In this document: positions 18,195 to 27,086 of the stretch, piece by piece
Numbering within the stretch: the first letter of the stretch is position 1
Layout of the letters: each line of letters starts with the position of its first letter
Source: Curvibacter microcysteis
GTDB lineage: Bacteria; Pseudomonadota; Gammaproteobacteria; Burkholderiales; Burkholderiaceae_C
Length of the DNA: 64,000 nt
Direction: 5' to 3'
NCBI RefSeq assembly: GCF_028649455.1
Contig: NZ_JAQSIO010000004.1
Span: forward strand, 248,001 to 312,000
Translations under genes and position numbers: made by a program
The notes under the pieces: model-generated
What the model was told of the DNA's origin: nothing
Databases searched by the model: none
The model's input: only the letters and a program-made list of their open reading frames with translations

Positions 18195-18263
18195 GGGAAA
18201 GGCCTCCAAAAACTTGACGAGGCCCATCCTACGACCCAGACTCGCGTCTTGTTGGCGATGAAA

Positions 18264-18290
18264 AGACAAATATCGTCGGCAATCAGACAA
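18264..18290. promoter_or_regulatory. Candidate AraC-type direct-repeat site
   Basis: AGACAA occurs twice (18264-18269 and 18285-18290), 21 bases apart. That is two helical turns, the usual spacing for AraC-family half-sites. It lies between the divergent MFS and AraC genes. A wider inverted repeat GTCTTGT/ACAAGAC (18246-18252 and 18287-18293) encloses it. Assignment is inference from spacing and position. Confidence 0.3.
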
Positions 18291-18302
18291 GACCCGCTGC
18301 CC

Positions 18303-19292
18303 ATGCCCTCCACCGCCTCGCCCACCCGTCCAGCCACCGGTCCCAACAAGGGCCCAGCCCCTGCGGCAGCCTCCCTCAGCCCTCGGGCCCGAGGTCGGGC
18401 GCGCAGCGCCCCCCGCGCCAAAGCCCCGGCCGACTTGGTGGGCAGCCTGACCCCACACCTTTACCAGCCCACGGCCCAGCGCCCACTGCGCGCCAAGATG
18501 CGCCACCTGCTGGCCGAAACCGAGGTGCTGCCCCACGCCCACGCCTGGGCCCAACTCACGTTTTCACTCAATGGGGTGTGCCGGCTCAGCACCGAAGACG
18601 GCACCTTCATCGTGCCGCCGTCGCGGGCGGTGTGGGTGCCGGCCGGCATGGCCCACTCGATCACCGTGGTGGAAGACGCCAACCTGCACACCCTGTACCT
18701 GCACCAACTGATCGCGCCAGCCAGTGCCCCCTGGCAGCGTTGCGTGGTGATCGAGGTCAGCGAACTCATGCGTGCCCTGGTGCGCCAGCTCGACACCCTG
18801 CCCGACCCGCTGCCCCCCAGCGCGGCGGATTCCGCCCGGTTGACCGGTGCGCCGGAAGAAGGGACGGCCAGCGCGCGCGAGGCCTTGATCACCCCGCTGC
18901 TGTGCGACGAGCTGCAGCGAGCGCCGCAAATCCGCATGGGCGTGCCCCTGCCCGTGGCGGGCCAGGGCGACAAACGCCTGCGCGCCTTGTGTGAAGCCGT
19001 GCTGCGCAGCCCGGGCGAGCGGGCCACGCTGGCGCAGTGGTCGGCCTCGGTGGGCGCGAGTGAGCGCACGGTGGCGCGGCTGTTTCGCGATGAACTGGGG
19101 CTGAGTTACCAGCAGTGGCGCCAGCAGGTGACGCTGGCCCACGCCCTGCCCTTGCTGGCGCGCGGCCTGCCCGTGAGCCAGGTGGCCAGCGCCAGCGGCT
19201 ACGCCAGCGAGAGCGCGTTTTCGGCCATGTTCCGCGCCGCCATGGGGCAGGCGCCCCGGCATTTTTCAGGCAAGCACCGGCCAAGCGCCTGA
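18303..19292 (+). CDS. AraC-family regulator with N-terminal cupin domain
   Basis: Regulator of about 329 aa. After a Pro/Ala/Arg-rich, probably disordered stretch of about 45 residues comes an AraC-binding cupin (EVLPHAHAWAQLTFSLNG and VPPSRAVWVPAGMAHSI, whose His residues could bind metal). The C terminus is a double helix-turn-helix (ATLAQWSASVGASERTVARLF and LPVSQVASASGYASESAFSAMF). The start is uncertain: ATG at 18258 is in frame too, and neither has a clear ribosome site. I prefer 18303 because the repeated half-sites lie between the two. It probably controls the divergent MFS gene. Confidence 0.85.
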   Translation: MPSTASPTRPATGPNKGPAPAAASLSPRARGRARSAPRAKAPADLVGSLTPHLYQPTAQRPLRAKMRHLLAETEVLPHAHAWAQLTFSLNGVCRLSTEDGTFIVPPSRAVWVPAGMAHSITVVEDANLHTLYLHQLIAPASAPWQRCVVIEVSELMRALVRQLDTLPDPLPPSAADSARLTGAPEEGTASAREALITPLLCDELQRAPQIRMGVPLPVAGQGDKRLRALCEAVLRSPGERATLAQWSASVGASERTVARLFRDELGLSYQQWRQQVTLAHALPLLARGLPVSQVASASGYASESAFSAMFRAAMGQAPRHFSGKHRPSA

Positions 19293-19316
19293 GCCCAAGG
19301 CCCCGCCCTCAATCAC

Positions 19317-19946
19317 TCACTCGGCGCGCGAGAACACCGACAGCAGGCCCCCCGCCATCACGAACAGCGAGCCAAACAAGCGGTTGAGCGCGCGCATGTG
19401 GGCCGCCGATTTGAGCGAACTGAGCACCTGGGCGGCCAGCAAGGTGTAGCCGGCCATGACCACGAAGTCGGTGAAGCTCAGGGTCAGGCCAATCACCAGG
19501 TACTGCCAGACCAGAGGCTGGTGCAGGTCCAGGAACTGCGGCACCACGGCCAACAGGAACACCGTGCCCTTGGGGTTGATGGCGTTGATCATCCAGCCGC
19601 GCCGCACCATGGCGTGCCAGGGCACTTCCGAGGCCTGGGCCTGCAGCGCGGCCAGCGGCCGGGCCGGGGCTCGCCATTGCTGGATGCCCAGCCACACCAG
19701 GTAGGCCACGCCGCCCCACTTGACCAGGGCGAAGGCGGTGGCCGAGGCCGCCACCAGGGCGCCCAGGCCCACCCCCACCACGATCAGCTGGGTCCAGATG
19801 CCCAGCACCAGGCCGACGGTGGTCACATAGCCTTTGCGAAAGCCGTGGTTCAGGCCCGCGCTCATGGCCGCCAGAGCGCCCGCGCCGGGAGAAATGCTGA
19901 TGGCCCACGCCGCCGCGAAAAAGGCCAGCCAAGTCGAGAATTGCAT
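19317..19946 (-). CDS. LysE/RhtB-family amino-acid exporter
   Basis: Small inner-membrane exporter, 209 aa, with about six hydrophobic segments. The family motif ISPGAGALAAMSAGLNHGFRKG follows the first helix, and INPKGTVFLLAVVPQFL lies in the middle, both typical of RhtB-type homoserine/threonine/LysE carriers. The ATG at 19946 (MQFSTW) starts just before the first helix; an in-frame start at 20003 would add a hydrophilic extension not seen in the family. Convergent with the AraC gene. Substrate not deducible. Confidence 0.9.
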   Translation of the reverse strand: MQFSTWLAFFAAAWAISISPGAGALAAMSAGLNHGFRKGYVTTVGLVLGIWTQLIVVGVGLGALVAASATAFALVKWGGVAYLVWLGIQQWRAPARPLAALQAQASEVPWHAMVRRGWMINAINPKGTVFLLAVVPQFLDLHQPLVWQYLVIGLTLSFTDFVVMAGYTLLAAQVLSSLKSAAHMRALNRLFGSLFVMAGGLLSVFSRAE

Positions 19947-20023
19947 GGAGAAGGTCCGCACCCAAAAACAAGAAGGGGGCGATTCTGACACGGCCACCCT
20001 CACTCAGAAGGCCCCACCCGGAC

Positions 20024-21049
20024 TCACTCGGCGCTCATGTGGGCGGCACGCGCGATGCGCCCCAGGCGCTCGTACTCGCTGGCCGACAAAGCGGCCAGCG
20101 CCTCGGGGCTGGAGCTGCGCGGCAAAAAGCCCGCCTGCTGCAGCTTGTCGCGCACCGCGGCCTGGCCCAGGGCCTCAACCAAGGCCTGGCTCAACGCCTG
20201 CAAGGTGGTGGCAGGCAGACCGGCCGGCGCGTACACCCCGAACCACGGGTCCACCTCGTAGCCCGCGATGCCAGCCTCGGCCAACGTGGGCACGTCGGGC
20301 AGGGACGGCGAGCGCGCCTTGCCGGCCACCGCCAGCGCGCGCAGGCGCCCGGCCTGGATGTGGGGCAGCGAGGCCGGCAGGTTGTCAAACATCAGGGGCA
20401 GGTGCCCGCCCAGCAAGTCGTTGATGCCCGGCACGCTGCCCTTGTAAGCCACATGGTTGAGCTCGGTCTGGGTGAGCTGGGCGAACAGCGCGCCGGCCAG
20501 GTGCATGGAGGTGCCCGCCCCCGCCGTGCCAAAACTCAGGCCCGGGTTCTTGCGCGCCCAGGCCAGCAGCTCGGCCACGTTGCGCACGGGCAAGGCGGGA
20601 CCGGCTTCGAGCACGATGGTCGAATAGCCCAGCAAGCCCACCGCCGTGAAGTCCTTGCGCGGGTCAAAGGCCATGCTCTTGTAGACGTGGGGGTTGAGCG
20701 CATTGGTCGAGATCGCGCCCAGCCCCAGAGTCAGGCCATCGGGCGCGGCCTTGGCCACCGCGTCCATGCCCACGTTGCCGCCCGCACCGGGCCGGTTCTC
20801 GATGACCACGGGCTGGCCCAGGGTCTCGGCCATGCGCTGGCCCACCACCCGGGCCACCAGGTCGGTGGTGCCGCCCGCGGCATAGGGCACGACAAAACGG
20901 ATGGGCCGGCCCCCCGCCACGGCGGCGCGGGCCGGCCGCGCGGCGCCCATCAGGGCCGCCGCCCCCAAGCCCAGGCCAGCGCCCAAGAGTTGACGCCGGG
21001 CCGCATCCGGGCAGGACGCAGGCGCTGGGGCGGATCGAATGAATGGCAT
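20024..21049 (-). CDS. Bug/TctC-family periplasmic solute-binding protein
   Basis: Tripartite-tricarboxylate-transporter type binding protein, 341 aa. The leader has twin arginines (AARRQLLGAGLGLGAAAL) and ends near ARPARAA, so Tat or Sec export. The mature protein starts with the typical PIRFVVPYAAGGTTDLVARVV and contains VIENRPGAGGNVGMDAVAKA, the Bug signature. No TctA/TctB genes are next to it, which is common for the many orphan Bug proteins of Burkholderiales. AGGAG precedes the ATG. Ligand unknown, probably a carboxylate. Confidence 0.92.
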   Translation of the reverse strand: MPFIRSAPAPASCPDAARRQLLGAGLGLGAAALMGAARPARAAVAGGRPIRFVVPYAAGGTTDLVARVVGQRMAETLGQPVVIENRPGAGGNVGMDAVAKAAPDGLTLGLGAISTNALNPHVYKSMAFDPRKDFTAVGLLGYSTIVLEAGPALPVRNVAELLAWARKNPGLSFGTAGAGTSMHLAGALFAQLTQTELNHVAYKGSVPGINDLLGGHLPLMFDNLPASLPHIQAGRLRALAVAGKARSPSLPDVPTLAEAGIAGYEVDPWFGVYAPAGLPATTLQALSQALVEALGQAAVRDKLQQAGFLPRSSSPEALAALSASEYERLGRIARAAHMSAE

Positions 21050-21260
21050 GGCAGGTCTCCTGATTTTTGGTATGGAAAGGGGGGCGTGCGTCCAGCGACT
21101 GGACTGGCCAGCCCACCGGGTCCATTGTGCCGTCCAGACCCTTTTTTTGCCCGACTACCTCATGGCGCCGCCAGGTGCTGCCCCCACAATAGCGCCCGGG
21201 TTGGCGGACCAGCCCTGGCGCCCCCCCTGGCGCCCTCCTTTTTCAGTGAAGCCTTTTGCC

Positions 21261-22526
21261 ATGAGCAACCCCAGCACCTTGCAGTGGATCGGCGCGGCCT
21301 TGTTTGCCATCGCCCTGCTGCACACGTTTTCGACCAAGTTCTTTGAACACCTGGCCCACACCCGGCCGCGGCATGCGGGCCTGTGGCACTTGCTCGGCGA
21401 GGTGGAGGTGGTGTTTGGCTTTTGGGCCATGGTGCTGATGGTCTTGATGTTCGCGCTGCAGGGCCAGGAGGCCGCCACCCAGTACCTCAACAGCCGCAAC
21501 TTCACCGAGCCGCTGTTTGTCTTCGCCATCATGGTGATTGCAGGCACGCGCCCCATCTTGCAGGTGGCGGCCCGGCTGGTGCATGGCGTGGCGCAGCGGC
21601 TGCCCCTGCCCTGGGCCATGGCGACGTGTTTTGTGCTGCTGTCCTTGGTGCCCTTGCTGGGCTCGTTCATCACTGAACCGGCGGCCATGACCCTGGCCGC
21701 GCTGATGCTGCGCGACAGCTTGTTCAGCCAGGGCCTGTCCACGCGCTTGCGCTACGCGGTCCTGGGCGTGCTCTTTGTCAATGTCTCGATTGGCGGCACG
21801 CTGACGCCCTTTGCCGCCCCCCCGATCCTGATGGTGGCCCACACCTGGCAATGGGACCTGGCCTTTGTGCTGACCACCCTCGGCTGGAAGGCCGCCGTGG
21901 CGGTGCTGGTCAATGCCGCCGGCCTGGTGGCCTTGTTCCAGCGCGAGTTGCGCGCCCTGCCGCCCCAGCCGCGCCGCCGCGAGGCGCATCCCCCCGTGCC
22001 CGCCGCCCTGGTGCTGGTGCACCTGCTGTTCCTGTTGGGCGTGGTGGTGTTTGCCCACCACCTCACGGTGTTCCTGGGCCTGTTCCTGTTTTTCCTGGGT
22101 TTGGCCACCGCCTACCAAAGCCATCAGAACCCCTTGATCCTGCGCGAAGCCTTGCTGGTGGCCTTCTTCCTGGCCGGCCTGGTGGTGCTGGGCGGGCAGC
22201 AGCAGTGGTGGCTGCAACCCCTGCTGCTGTCCCTGGACAGCGACAGCGTCTACCTGGGCGCCACCGCCCTGACGGCCATCACGGACAACGCAGCGCTGAC
22301 CTACCTGGGCTCACTGGTGCCCGGGCTGAGCGATGACTTCAAGGTGGCCCTGGTGGCCGGTGCCGTCACCGGTGGCGGCCTGACCGTGATCGCCAACGCG
22401 CCCAACCCGGCCGGGGTGGCGATTTTGCGCGGGCACTTCGAGGAGCAGTCCATCCACCCGCTGGGCCTCTTGCTGGCCGCCCTGCCCGCCACGGGCGTGG
22501 CCATGCTGGCGCTGCGCGGGCTCTGA
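21261..22526 (+). CDS. Putative Na+/H+ antiporter (PF07399-type membrane protein)
   Basis: Integral membrane protein, 421 aa, with about eleven hydrophobic segments. Segments such as GSFITEPAAMTLAALMLRD, NVSIGGTLTPFAAPPILMVA and TAITDNAALTYLGSLVPG, with acidic residues and TP motifs in membrane regions, match the family annotated as putative Na+/H+ antiporter. Transport of sodium is family knowledge of low certainty. I chose the ATG at 21261 (MSNPSTL); the long open stretch before it is Pro/Arg-rich and not protein-like. Divergent from the Bug gene. Confidence 0.8.
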   Translation: MSNPSTLQWIGAALFAIALLHTFSTKFFEHLAHTRPRHAGLWHLLGEVEVVFGFWAMVLMVLMFALQGQEAATQYLNSRNFTEPLFVFAIMVIAGTRPILQVAARLVHGVAQRLPLPWAMATCFVLLSLVPLLGSFITEPAAMTLAALMLRDSLFSQGLSTRLRYAVLGVLFVNVSIGGTLTPFAAPPILMVAHTWQWDLAFVLTTLGWKAAVAVLVNAAGLVALFQRELRALPPQPRRREAHPPVPAALVLVHLLFLLGVVVFAHHLTVFLGLFLFFLGLATAYQSHQNPLILREALLVAFFLAGLVVLGGQQQWWLQPLLLSLDSDSVYLGATALTAITDNAALTYLGSLVPGLSDDFKVALVAGAVTGGGLTVIANAPNPAGVAILRGHFEEQSIHPLGLLLAALPATGVAMLALRGL

Positions 22527-22578
22527 GGCGCCACGCCCGGCAGGACGGCCCGCTCAGACCGGCCACGGCGGGCGCGGT

Positions 22579-24804
22579 ATGCTGAGGCGTCGCCGGCCTG
22601 CGGGCCGACTGCCTTGTTTGACCCTGTTGCCGCCCCTGTTGCCCATGCTGCCCCTGTCGCCCCTGAACTGGCTCTTCCGCATCCCTGCCCATGTGCTCAA
22701 CGGCCTCAGTGTGGCCCTGGGCATCGGGCTGATCCAATGGTGGTTTGGCAGCCAGGCCAGCCTGCATGTGGCCCAGCTGGTCAGCAGCGGCGCGGTGTTT
22801 GCCAGCCTGGCCGATGTGCCCACCACGCCCGGGCGGTCCTGGCCCCGGGTGCTGATGGCCGCCGTGCTGGGCTCGCTGAGCGCGGCTGTGGTGGCTTTTC
22901 TCGACCCCTACCCCCGGGTGCTGGGCCTGGCCATCATGGGCCTGGTGTTCATCTCGATGATGACGCTGGCCTGGGGGCCCCGCGCCGGCCCGGTCTCGTT
23001 TGCGGCGATCCTGTCCATCGTCTTTACCATGGGCGTGCCCGATGGCACCTCCCCCTGGGTGCTGACCGGTTGGAACCTGGTGGGGGCCGCGCTCTACCTG
23101 GGCTGGTCCCAGCTGACCATCCGGGTGCTGCAAAAGCGCTACCGCAGCCTGGCCCTGGCCACGGCCTTGCAAGCCACCGCGCGGCTGCTGCGCTCGCGCG
23201 CCGACGCCATGCTGGACGAAGGCCAGACCGCCACCGCCGCCCAGGCCCTGCACACCTGGGTGCGCGACGAAGCCCAGCTGGCCGAACGCCTGCAAGCTGC
23301 GCGTGACCTGCTGTTTGCCGCGCCCCCCAGCGCGCGCGCCCAGCGTGAAACCGCGGTGTTGCTGCGCGCCATCGACCTGCGCGACATCCTGCTGGCCAGC
23401 CGCCTGGACCTGGACTTGCTGGGCACGGACGAACTGGCGACCCAGGTCCGCGCGCGCCTGGCCCAACGCCTGCGGGCCATGGCCGACGAACTGGCGCTGG
23501 CCCAGGCCCGGCTGCGCGGCGTGCGCGTTCCTCGCCCGGAGGCACAGGCGCCCCTGTCCGACCTGCTGGACAGCCTGCAAAACAGCCCTCTGCTGGCGCC
23601 CGAGGACCTGCGCGCCCGCCTGCTGCCAGCCCTGATCAACCGGGTGCGCCACCTGCAAGACGATGTGCAGGCCATCCACCGCCTGCTGGACCAGGGCCCC
23701 AGCGAACAGCCCCTGAGCGCGGCCGAGCTGCAATTGTTCGTGGCCCCCGAGGGTTGGCCGCTGTCCGCCTTCGAGGCCCACCGCACCCTGGCCTCGCCCG
23801 TGCTGCGCCATGCCCTGCGCGCGTCACTGGCGCTGGGCGCGGCCTACTACATCGGCCTGGCCCTGCCTTGGTCCTCGCACCCGCAGTGGATGGTGCTGAG
23901 CGTGGCGGTGGTGCTGCGCGGCAACATCGAACAAACCCTGTCGCGGCGCAACCTGCGCGTGCTGGGCACCTTGCTGGGCTGCGTGATCGTGGTGGGCCTG
24001 GCCCATGTGTCCTCGCCCTTGCTGATGATGCTGGTGTTCCTGCTGGCGGTGGGCCTGGCCCACAGCTTTGCCATCGAGCGCTACCTGATCACCGCCGTGG
24101 CCGCCACGGTGATGGCCTTGCTGCAAGCCCACATGGCCCACCCGAGCACGGGCTTTCCGATCGCCGAGCGCGTGGCCGACACCTTGCTGGGCGCGGCCAT
24201 GGCCTGGGCGTTTTGCTATGTGCTGCCTTCTTGGGAACGGCGCAGCCTGCCGCGCAGCCTGCCCCGGGTGCTGGCGGCACTGCGCCACTACGCGGCCGAG
24301 TCCTTGCGCCCCCACGACCCGGCCGACCCCGGCATGGCCGTGCGCCAGCGCCTGGCCCGCCGCCAGGCCTATGACGCGCTGGGGGCCCTGGCCGCCGGCC
24401 TGCAACGCAGCAGCTACGAGCCGCGCCAGGTGCAACTGCCCTGGGTGCCGCTGACCGCCTTGCTTGACCATGGCCAACGCCTGATGGCCCACCTGTCCAT
24501 GCTGCGCTTGATGCGTTTGCGCGACGGCCCGGAAATGCACCAGGCCGAGGCCTTGACCGCGCTGGGCCAGGCGCAGCAATCGCTGCAGGACTTGCTGGAC
24601 CCGGCCAGCCAGGGGGCGGGTGAAGCCGAGATCGAAGCCCGTGCACTGGACACCAAACAAACCCTGCTGCCCAGCGAGCCACCCACCGACAAGGTGCTGC
24701 CGTGGCTGCACCGGCGTCTGCAGGTCACCCAGTTGGATGCGGCCCGCACAGCCGCCGCGGCCCGCGCCGCGCTGGCCGAGCTGAAACGCCCGCCAGCGCG
24801 CTGA
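22579..24804 (+). CDS. FUSC-family (YccS/AaeB-like) inner-membrane protein
   Basis: Large membrane protein, 741 aa. It has two blocks of hydrophobic helices (about residues 30-185 and 410-550), each followed by a long Ala/Leu/Arg-rich soluble, partly helical part. The second block contains HPQWMVLSVAVVLRGNIEQTLSRRNLRVLGTLLG, the fusaric-acid-resistance-like (FUSC_2) signature. Homologues include the aromatic-acid exporter AaeB and YccS; no adaptor gene is adjacent, so the YccS type is more likely. The start is either 22579 or 22645, and neither has a strong ribosome site. Follows the antiporter gene by 52 bases. Confidence 0.85.
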   Translation: MLRRRRPAGRLPCLTLLPPLLPMLPLSPLNWLFRIPAHVLNGLSVALGIGLIQWWFGSQASLHVAQLVSSGAVFASLADVPTTPGRSWPRVLMAAVLGSLSAAVVAFLDPYPRVLGLAIMGLVFISMMTLAWGPRAGPVSFAAILSIVFTMGVPDGTSPWVLTGWNLVGAALYLGWSQLTIRVLQKRYRSLALATALQATARLLRSRADAMLDEGQTATAAQALHTWVRDEAQLAERLQAARDLLFAAPPSARAQRETAVLLRAIDLRDILLASRLDLDLLGTDELATQVRARLAQRLRAMADELALAQARLRGVRVPRPEAQAPLSDLLDSLQNSPLLAPEDLRARLLPALINRVRHLQDDVQAIHRLLDQGPSEQPLSAAELQLFVAPEGWPLSAFEAHRTLASPVLRHALRASLALGAAYYIGLALPWSSHPQWMVLSVAVVLRGNIEQTLSRRNLRVLGTLLGCVIVVGLAHVSSPLLMMLVFLLAVGLAHSFAIERYLITAVAATVMALLQAHMAHPSTGFPIAERVADTLLGAAMAWAFCYVLPSWERRSLPRSLPRVLAALRHYAAESLRPHDPADPGMAVRQRLARRQAYDALGALAAGLQRSSYEPRQVQLPWVPLTALLDHGQRLMAHLSMLRLMRLRDGPEMHQAEALTALGQAQQSLQDLLDPASQGAGEAEIEARALDTKQTLLPSEPPTDKVLPWLHRRLQVTQLDAARTAAAARAALAELKRPPAR

Positions 24805-24870
24805 TCACGGCCCCCGCCCGCCCCAGCCCCAGCCCCAGCGGGCCTTGAGGGCGGACCAGGCGCCACGCGC

Positions 24871-26211
24871 TCAGGCCGCGGCCAGCGCCTGCTCCACCGC
24901 CAGGGCCACCGTGGCCAGGCGGGCATCGTCGTCGCGCACCGAGGCCAGCATCAGGCCCACCGGCAGCTCGCCCTCGGCGTGGCAAGGCAGGCTGAAGGCG
25001 CAGCCATCCAGGTAATTGAAGGCAAAAGTGTTGCGCAGCAAGAGGCCATTGGCCTTGAAGAAGGCCTCGTCCGAGGCCTGCAGCGCCTCGATCTCCGGCG
25101 CCACGATGGGCACCGTGGGGCTGAGCACGGCGTCAAAGCCATCCAGGGCCTGGGTGACGCGGGCGATCCAGTCGGCGCGGTGGTCCAGCATGTCGAGGTA
25201 CTCGCGGGCCAGCACCGGCGCGCCCAAGGCCATGCGGGCGGCCACACGCGGGTCGAACTGGTCGCGCGCACGGGCCAGGCGCTCGTGGTGCACGGCAAAG
25301 GCCTCGACGGGCGAGAAGCCGCCAGGTGCGTTCAGGCGCGGGATCTCGGCCAGCTCGGCCAAGGGGATCTCGATCAGCTGCGCGCCCGCCGCCGACAGGC
25401 GCGACAGGGTGCGTTGGTAAGCGCGGGCCACGGTCTCGTCCAGGCTGTCGAGCAGCACGGTCTGCGGCAAGGCCAGGCGCAGGCCGGCCAAGGGGCGCTT
25501 GGCCACGGCCAGGGGCGCATCCGACAGCACCGTGTCGACCGTCAGGCAGTCGCTCACGCTGCGCGTCATGGCACACACCGTGTCCAGGCTGCGCGACAGC
25601 TCCAGCGCGCCGCGGCGCGGCACCCGGCCCTGGCTGCTCTTGAAGCCGACCAGGCCGCACAGCGCGGCCGGGATGCGGATGGAGCCCCCGGTGTCCGAGC
25701 CCAGGCCGGCCACGGCCAGGCCCAACGCCACCGACACCGCCGCCCCCGAGGAGGAACCCCCGGGAATGCGCGCCACAGCGGCATCGGCCGGGTTGCGCGG
25801 CGTGCCGTAGTGGGGGTTGATGCCGACGCCGGAGAAGGCGAACTCGGTCATGTTGGTCTTGCCGATCAGGGCTGCGCCGCTGCCCCGCAGGCGGGCCACC
25901 ACCGGCGCATCGGCCTGGGCGGCGGGCTCGCCACGGCAGACCACCGAGCCGGCCAGCGTGGTCTCGCCCGCCACGTCGTACAGGTCTTTGATGCTCACCG
26001 GCAGGCCCGCCAGCGGCCCCTGCGGCACGCCCGCGGCGCGCTGGGCGTCGGCGTGGCGGGCGGCAGCCAGCGCGGCCTCGGGGTACAGGCGGGTGAAGAC
26101 ATGGGCCGCTGCCGGGCCGGAGGCGCCGGCCAAGGCCTGTTCGACCACGGCTTCGCAGGTGGTCTGGCCTTGTTGCAGGCGCGACTGCAGGGACTCAAGA
26201 GTAGATGTCAT
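24871..26211 (-). CDS. Amidase-signature hydrolase
   Basis: Amide hydrolase, 446 aa, with the complete Ser-cisSer-Lys centre: Lys75 (VSIKDLYDV), the GGSSSG segment (151-156) and the nucleophile Ser177 (GSDTGGSIRIP). The sequence resembles GatA-type amidases but there is no GatB/GatC context, so it acts on a small molecule. It is the last gene of the operon cupin, hydro-lyase, TRAP, DUF2848, amidase, 45 bases after the DUF2848 gene. The likely role is hydrolysis of the imported compound or of an intermediate made by DUF2848 or the hydro-lyase (inference). Confidence 0.92.
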   Translation of the reverse strand: MTSTLESLQSRLQQGQTTCEAVVEQALAGASGPAAAHVFTRLYPEAALAAARHADAQRAAGVPQGPLAGLPVSIKDLYDVAGETTLAGSVVCRGEPAAQADAPVVARLRGSGAALIGKTNMTEFAFSGVGINPHYGTPRNPADAAVARIPGGSSSGAAVSVALGLAVAGLGSDTGGSIRIPAALCGLVGFKSSQGRVPRRGALELSRSLDTVCAMTRSVSDCLTVDTVLSDAPLAVAKRPLAGLRLALPQTVLLDSLDETVARAYQRTLSRLSAAGAQLIEIPLAELAEIPRLNAPGGFSPVEAFAVHHERLARARDQFDPRVAARMALGAPVLAREYLDMLDHRADWIARVTQALDGFDAVLSPTVPIVAPEIEALQASDEAFFKANGLLLRNTFAFNYLDGCAFSLPCHAEGELPVGLMLASVRDDDARLATVALAVEQALAAA

Positions 26212-26256
26212 GGCGTCAAAGGTGAGAGGAAAGAAGGGGCGTCGGGCCGGCGTGCA

Positions 26257-26976
26257 TCAGGCCACCACGGGCAGGGTCTGCACCTGGTAGCGGTGCACGA
26301 TGCTGCGTTGGCGACGCGGGTCGCGCAGCTCGATCTCCATCTGCGCGGCCGGGCGGATGCCCACGCCTTGTGCATTATGAATCGCCCCCAGGGTGCCGCA
26401 GGACAGGAAGCAGCCGTCCTGCGCGGAAGTGCCCAGGGGGCTGTCGGCGCACAGCGAAGCCAGCGGGCGGATCGAGCTCAGCGTGCCCTGCTGGTAGTCC
26501 ACCCACTGGCCGTCTTCGAAGATGCGCGAGCGCAATTGCAGCTCGTCCTGGTAGGGTGCGACCTCGGCCCAGCGCCAGGCGGCGGCGGCGATGGGCTTGG
26601 GGCACATCTGCTTGGACACGGCCACCGAATAGGTCTCGACCTTGCGGTCGGTGTGGTCCGAGGCCACGGTCAGCCACCACTCGCCTTCGGCCCAGAACAG
26701 CAGGGGCTCGGCCTCGCCCGAGCTGTCCTCGCCCAGGGTTTCGATCAGCGGGGCCTGGGTCAGCAGGCTGGCGCTGGCGCGGTAGAACAAGGGCACCGAG
26801 GACGGGGCGGGCACGCCCAGCAGCTCCAACTCTTGGATGTGGTGGGCAATGGCCGCGCTGTCGCGCCCGGTCCAGCCAGCAATGATGAATTGACGCGGGA
26901 ACACGGCGCGCACTTCGGTGCGCGGCAGGGCGGTGTCGAGGGCGCTTTCGCAGGCAAAAAGCAAAGGAGTGGACAT
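26257..26976 (-). CDS. DUF2848 protein
   Basis: Protein of unknown function, 239 aa, matching the DUF2848 family. Recognisable stretches are AHHIQELELLGVPAPSSVPLFYR, EDSSGEAEPLLF, VASDHTDRKVETYSVAVSKQMCPKP and GTSAQDGCFLSCGTLGAI. Conserved His/Asp (SDHTDR), Cys and Glu residues suggest an enzyme, perhaps of fumarylacetoacetase-like fold, but that is speculation. The ATG at 26976 was chosen over a longer, Arg-rich frame start. It lies in the operon between TRAP genes and amidase. Confidence 0.85.
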   Translation of the reverse strand: MSTPLLFACESALDTALPRTEVRAVFPRQFIIAGWTGRDSAAIAHHIQELELLGVPAPSSVPLFYRASASLLTQAPLIETLGEDSSGEAEPLLFWAEGEWWLTVASDHTDRKVETYSVAVSKQMCPKPIAAAAWRWAEVAPYQDELQLRSRIFEDGQWVDYQQGTLSSIRPLASLCADSPLGTSAQDGCFLSCGTLGAIHNAQGVGIRPAAQMEIELRDPRRQRSIVHRYQVQTLPVVA

Positions 26977-27086
26977 GGCTAGGGCTCTCGTCTCAAAGAA
27001 GAGGATGAAAAAAAGGGGGGAAGTGAGCGCTCGGCCGCCCCGGCGGCGCGACCGAGCGCAGGGGCCCACAGCGGGCCCGTGGCGGG

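Noticed and set aside
16851..18302. Upstream extension of the AraC frame, antisense to the MFS gene
   Set aside because: Gln/His/Arg-rich, unrelated to any AraC family protein, and covered by the MFS gene on the other strand.
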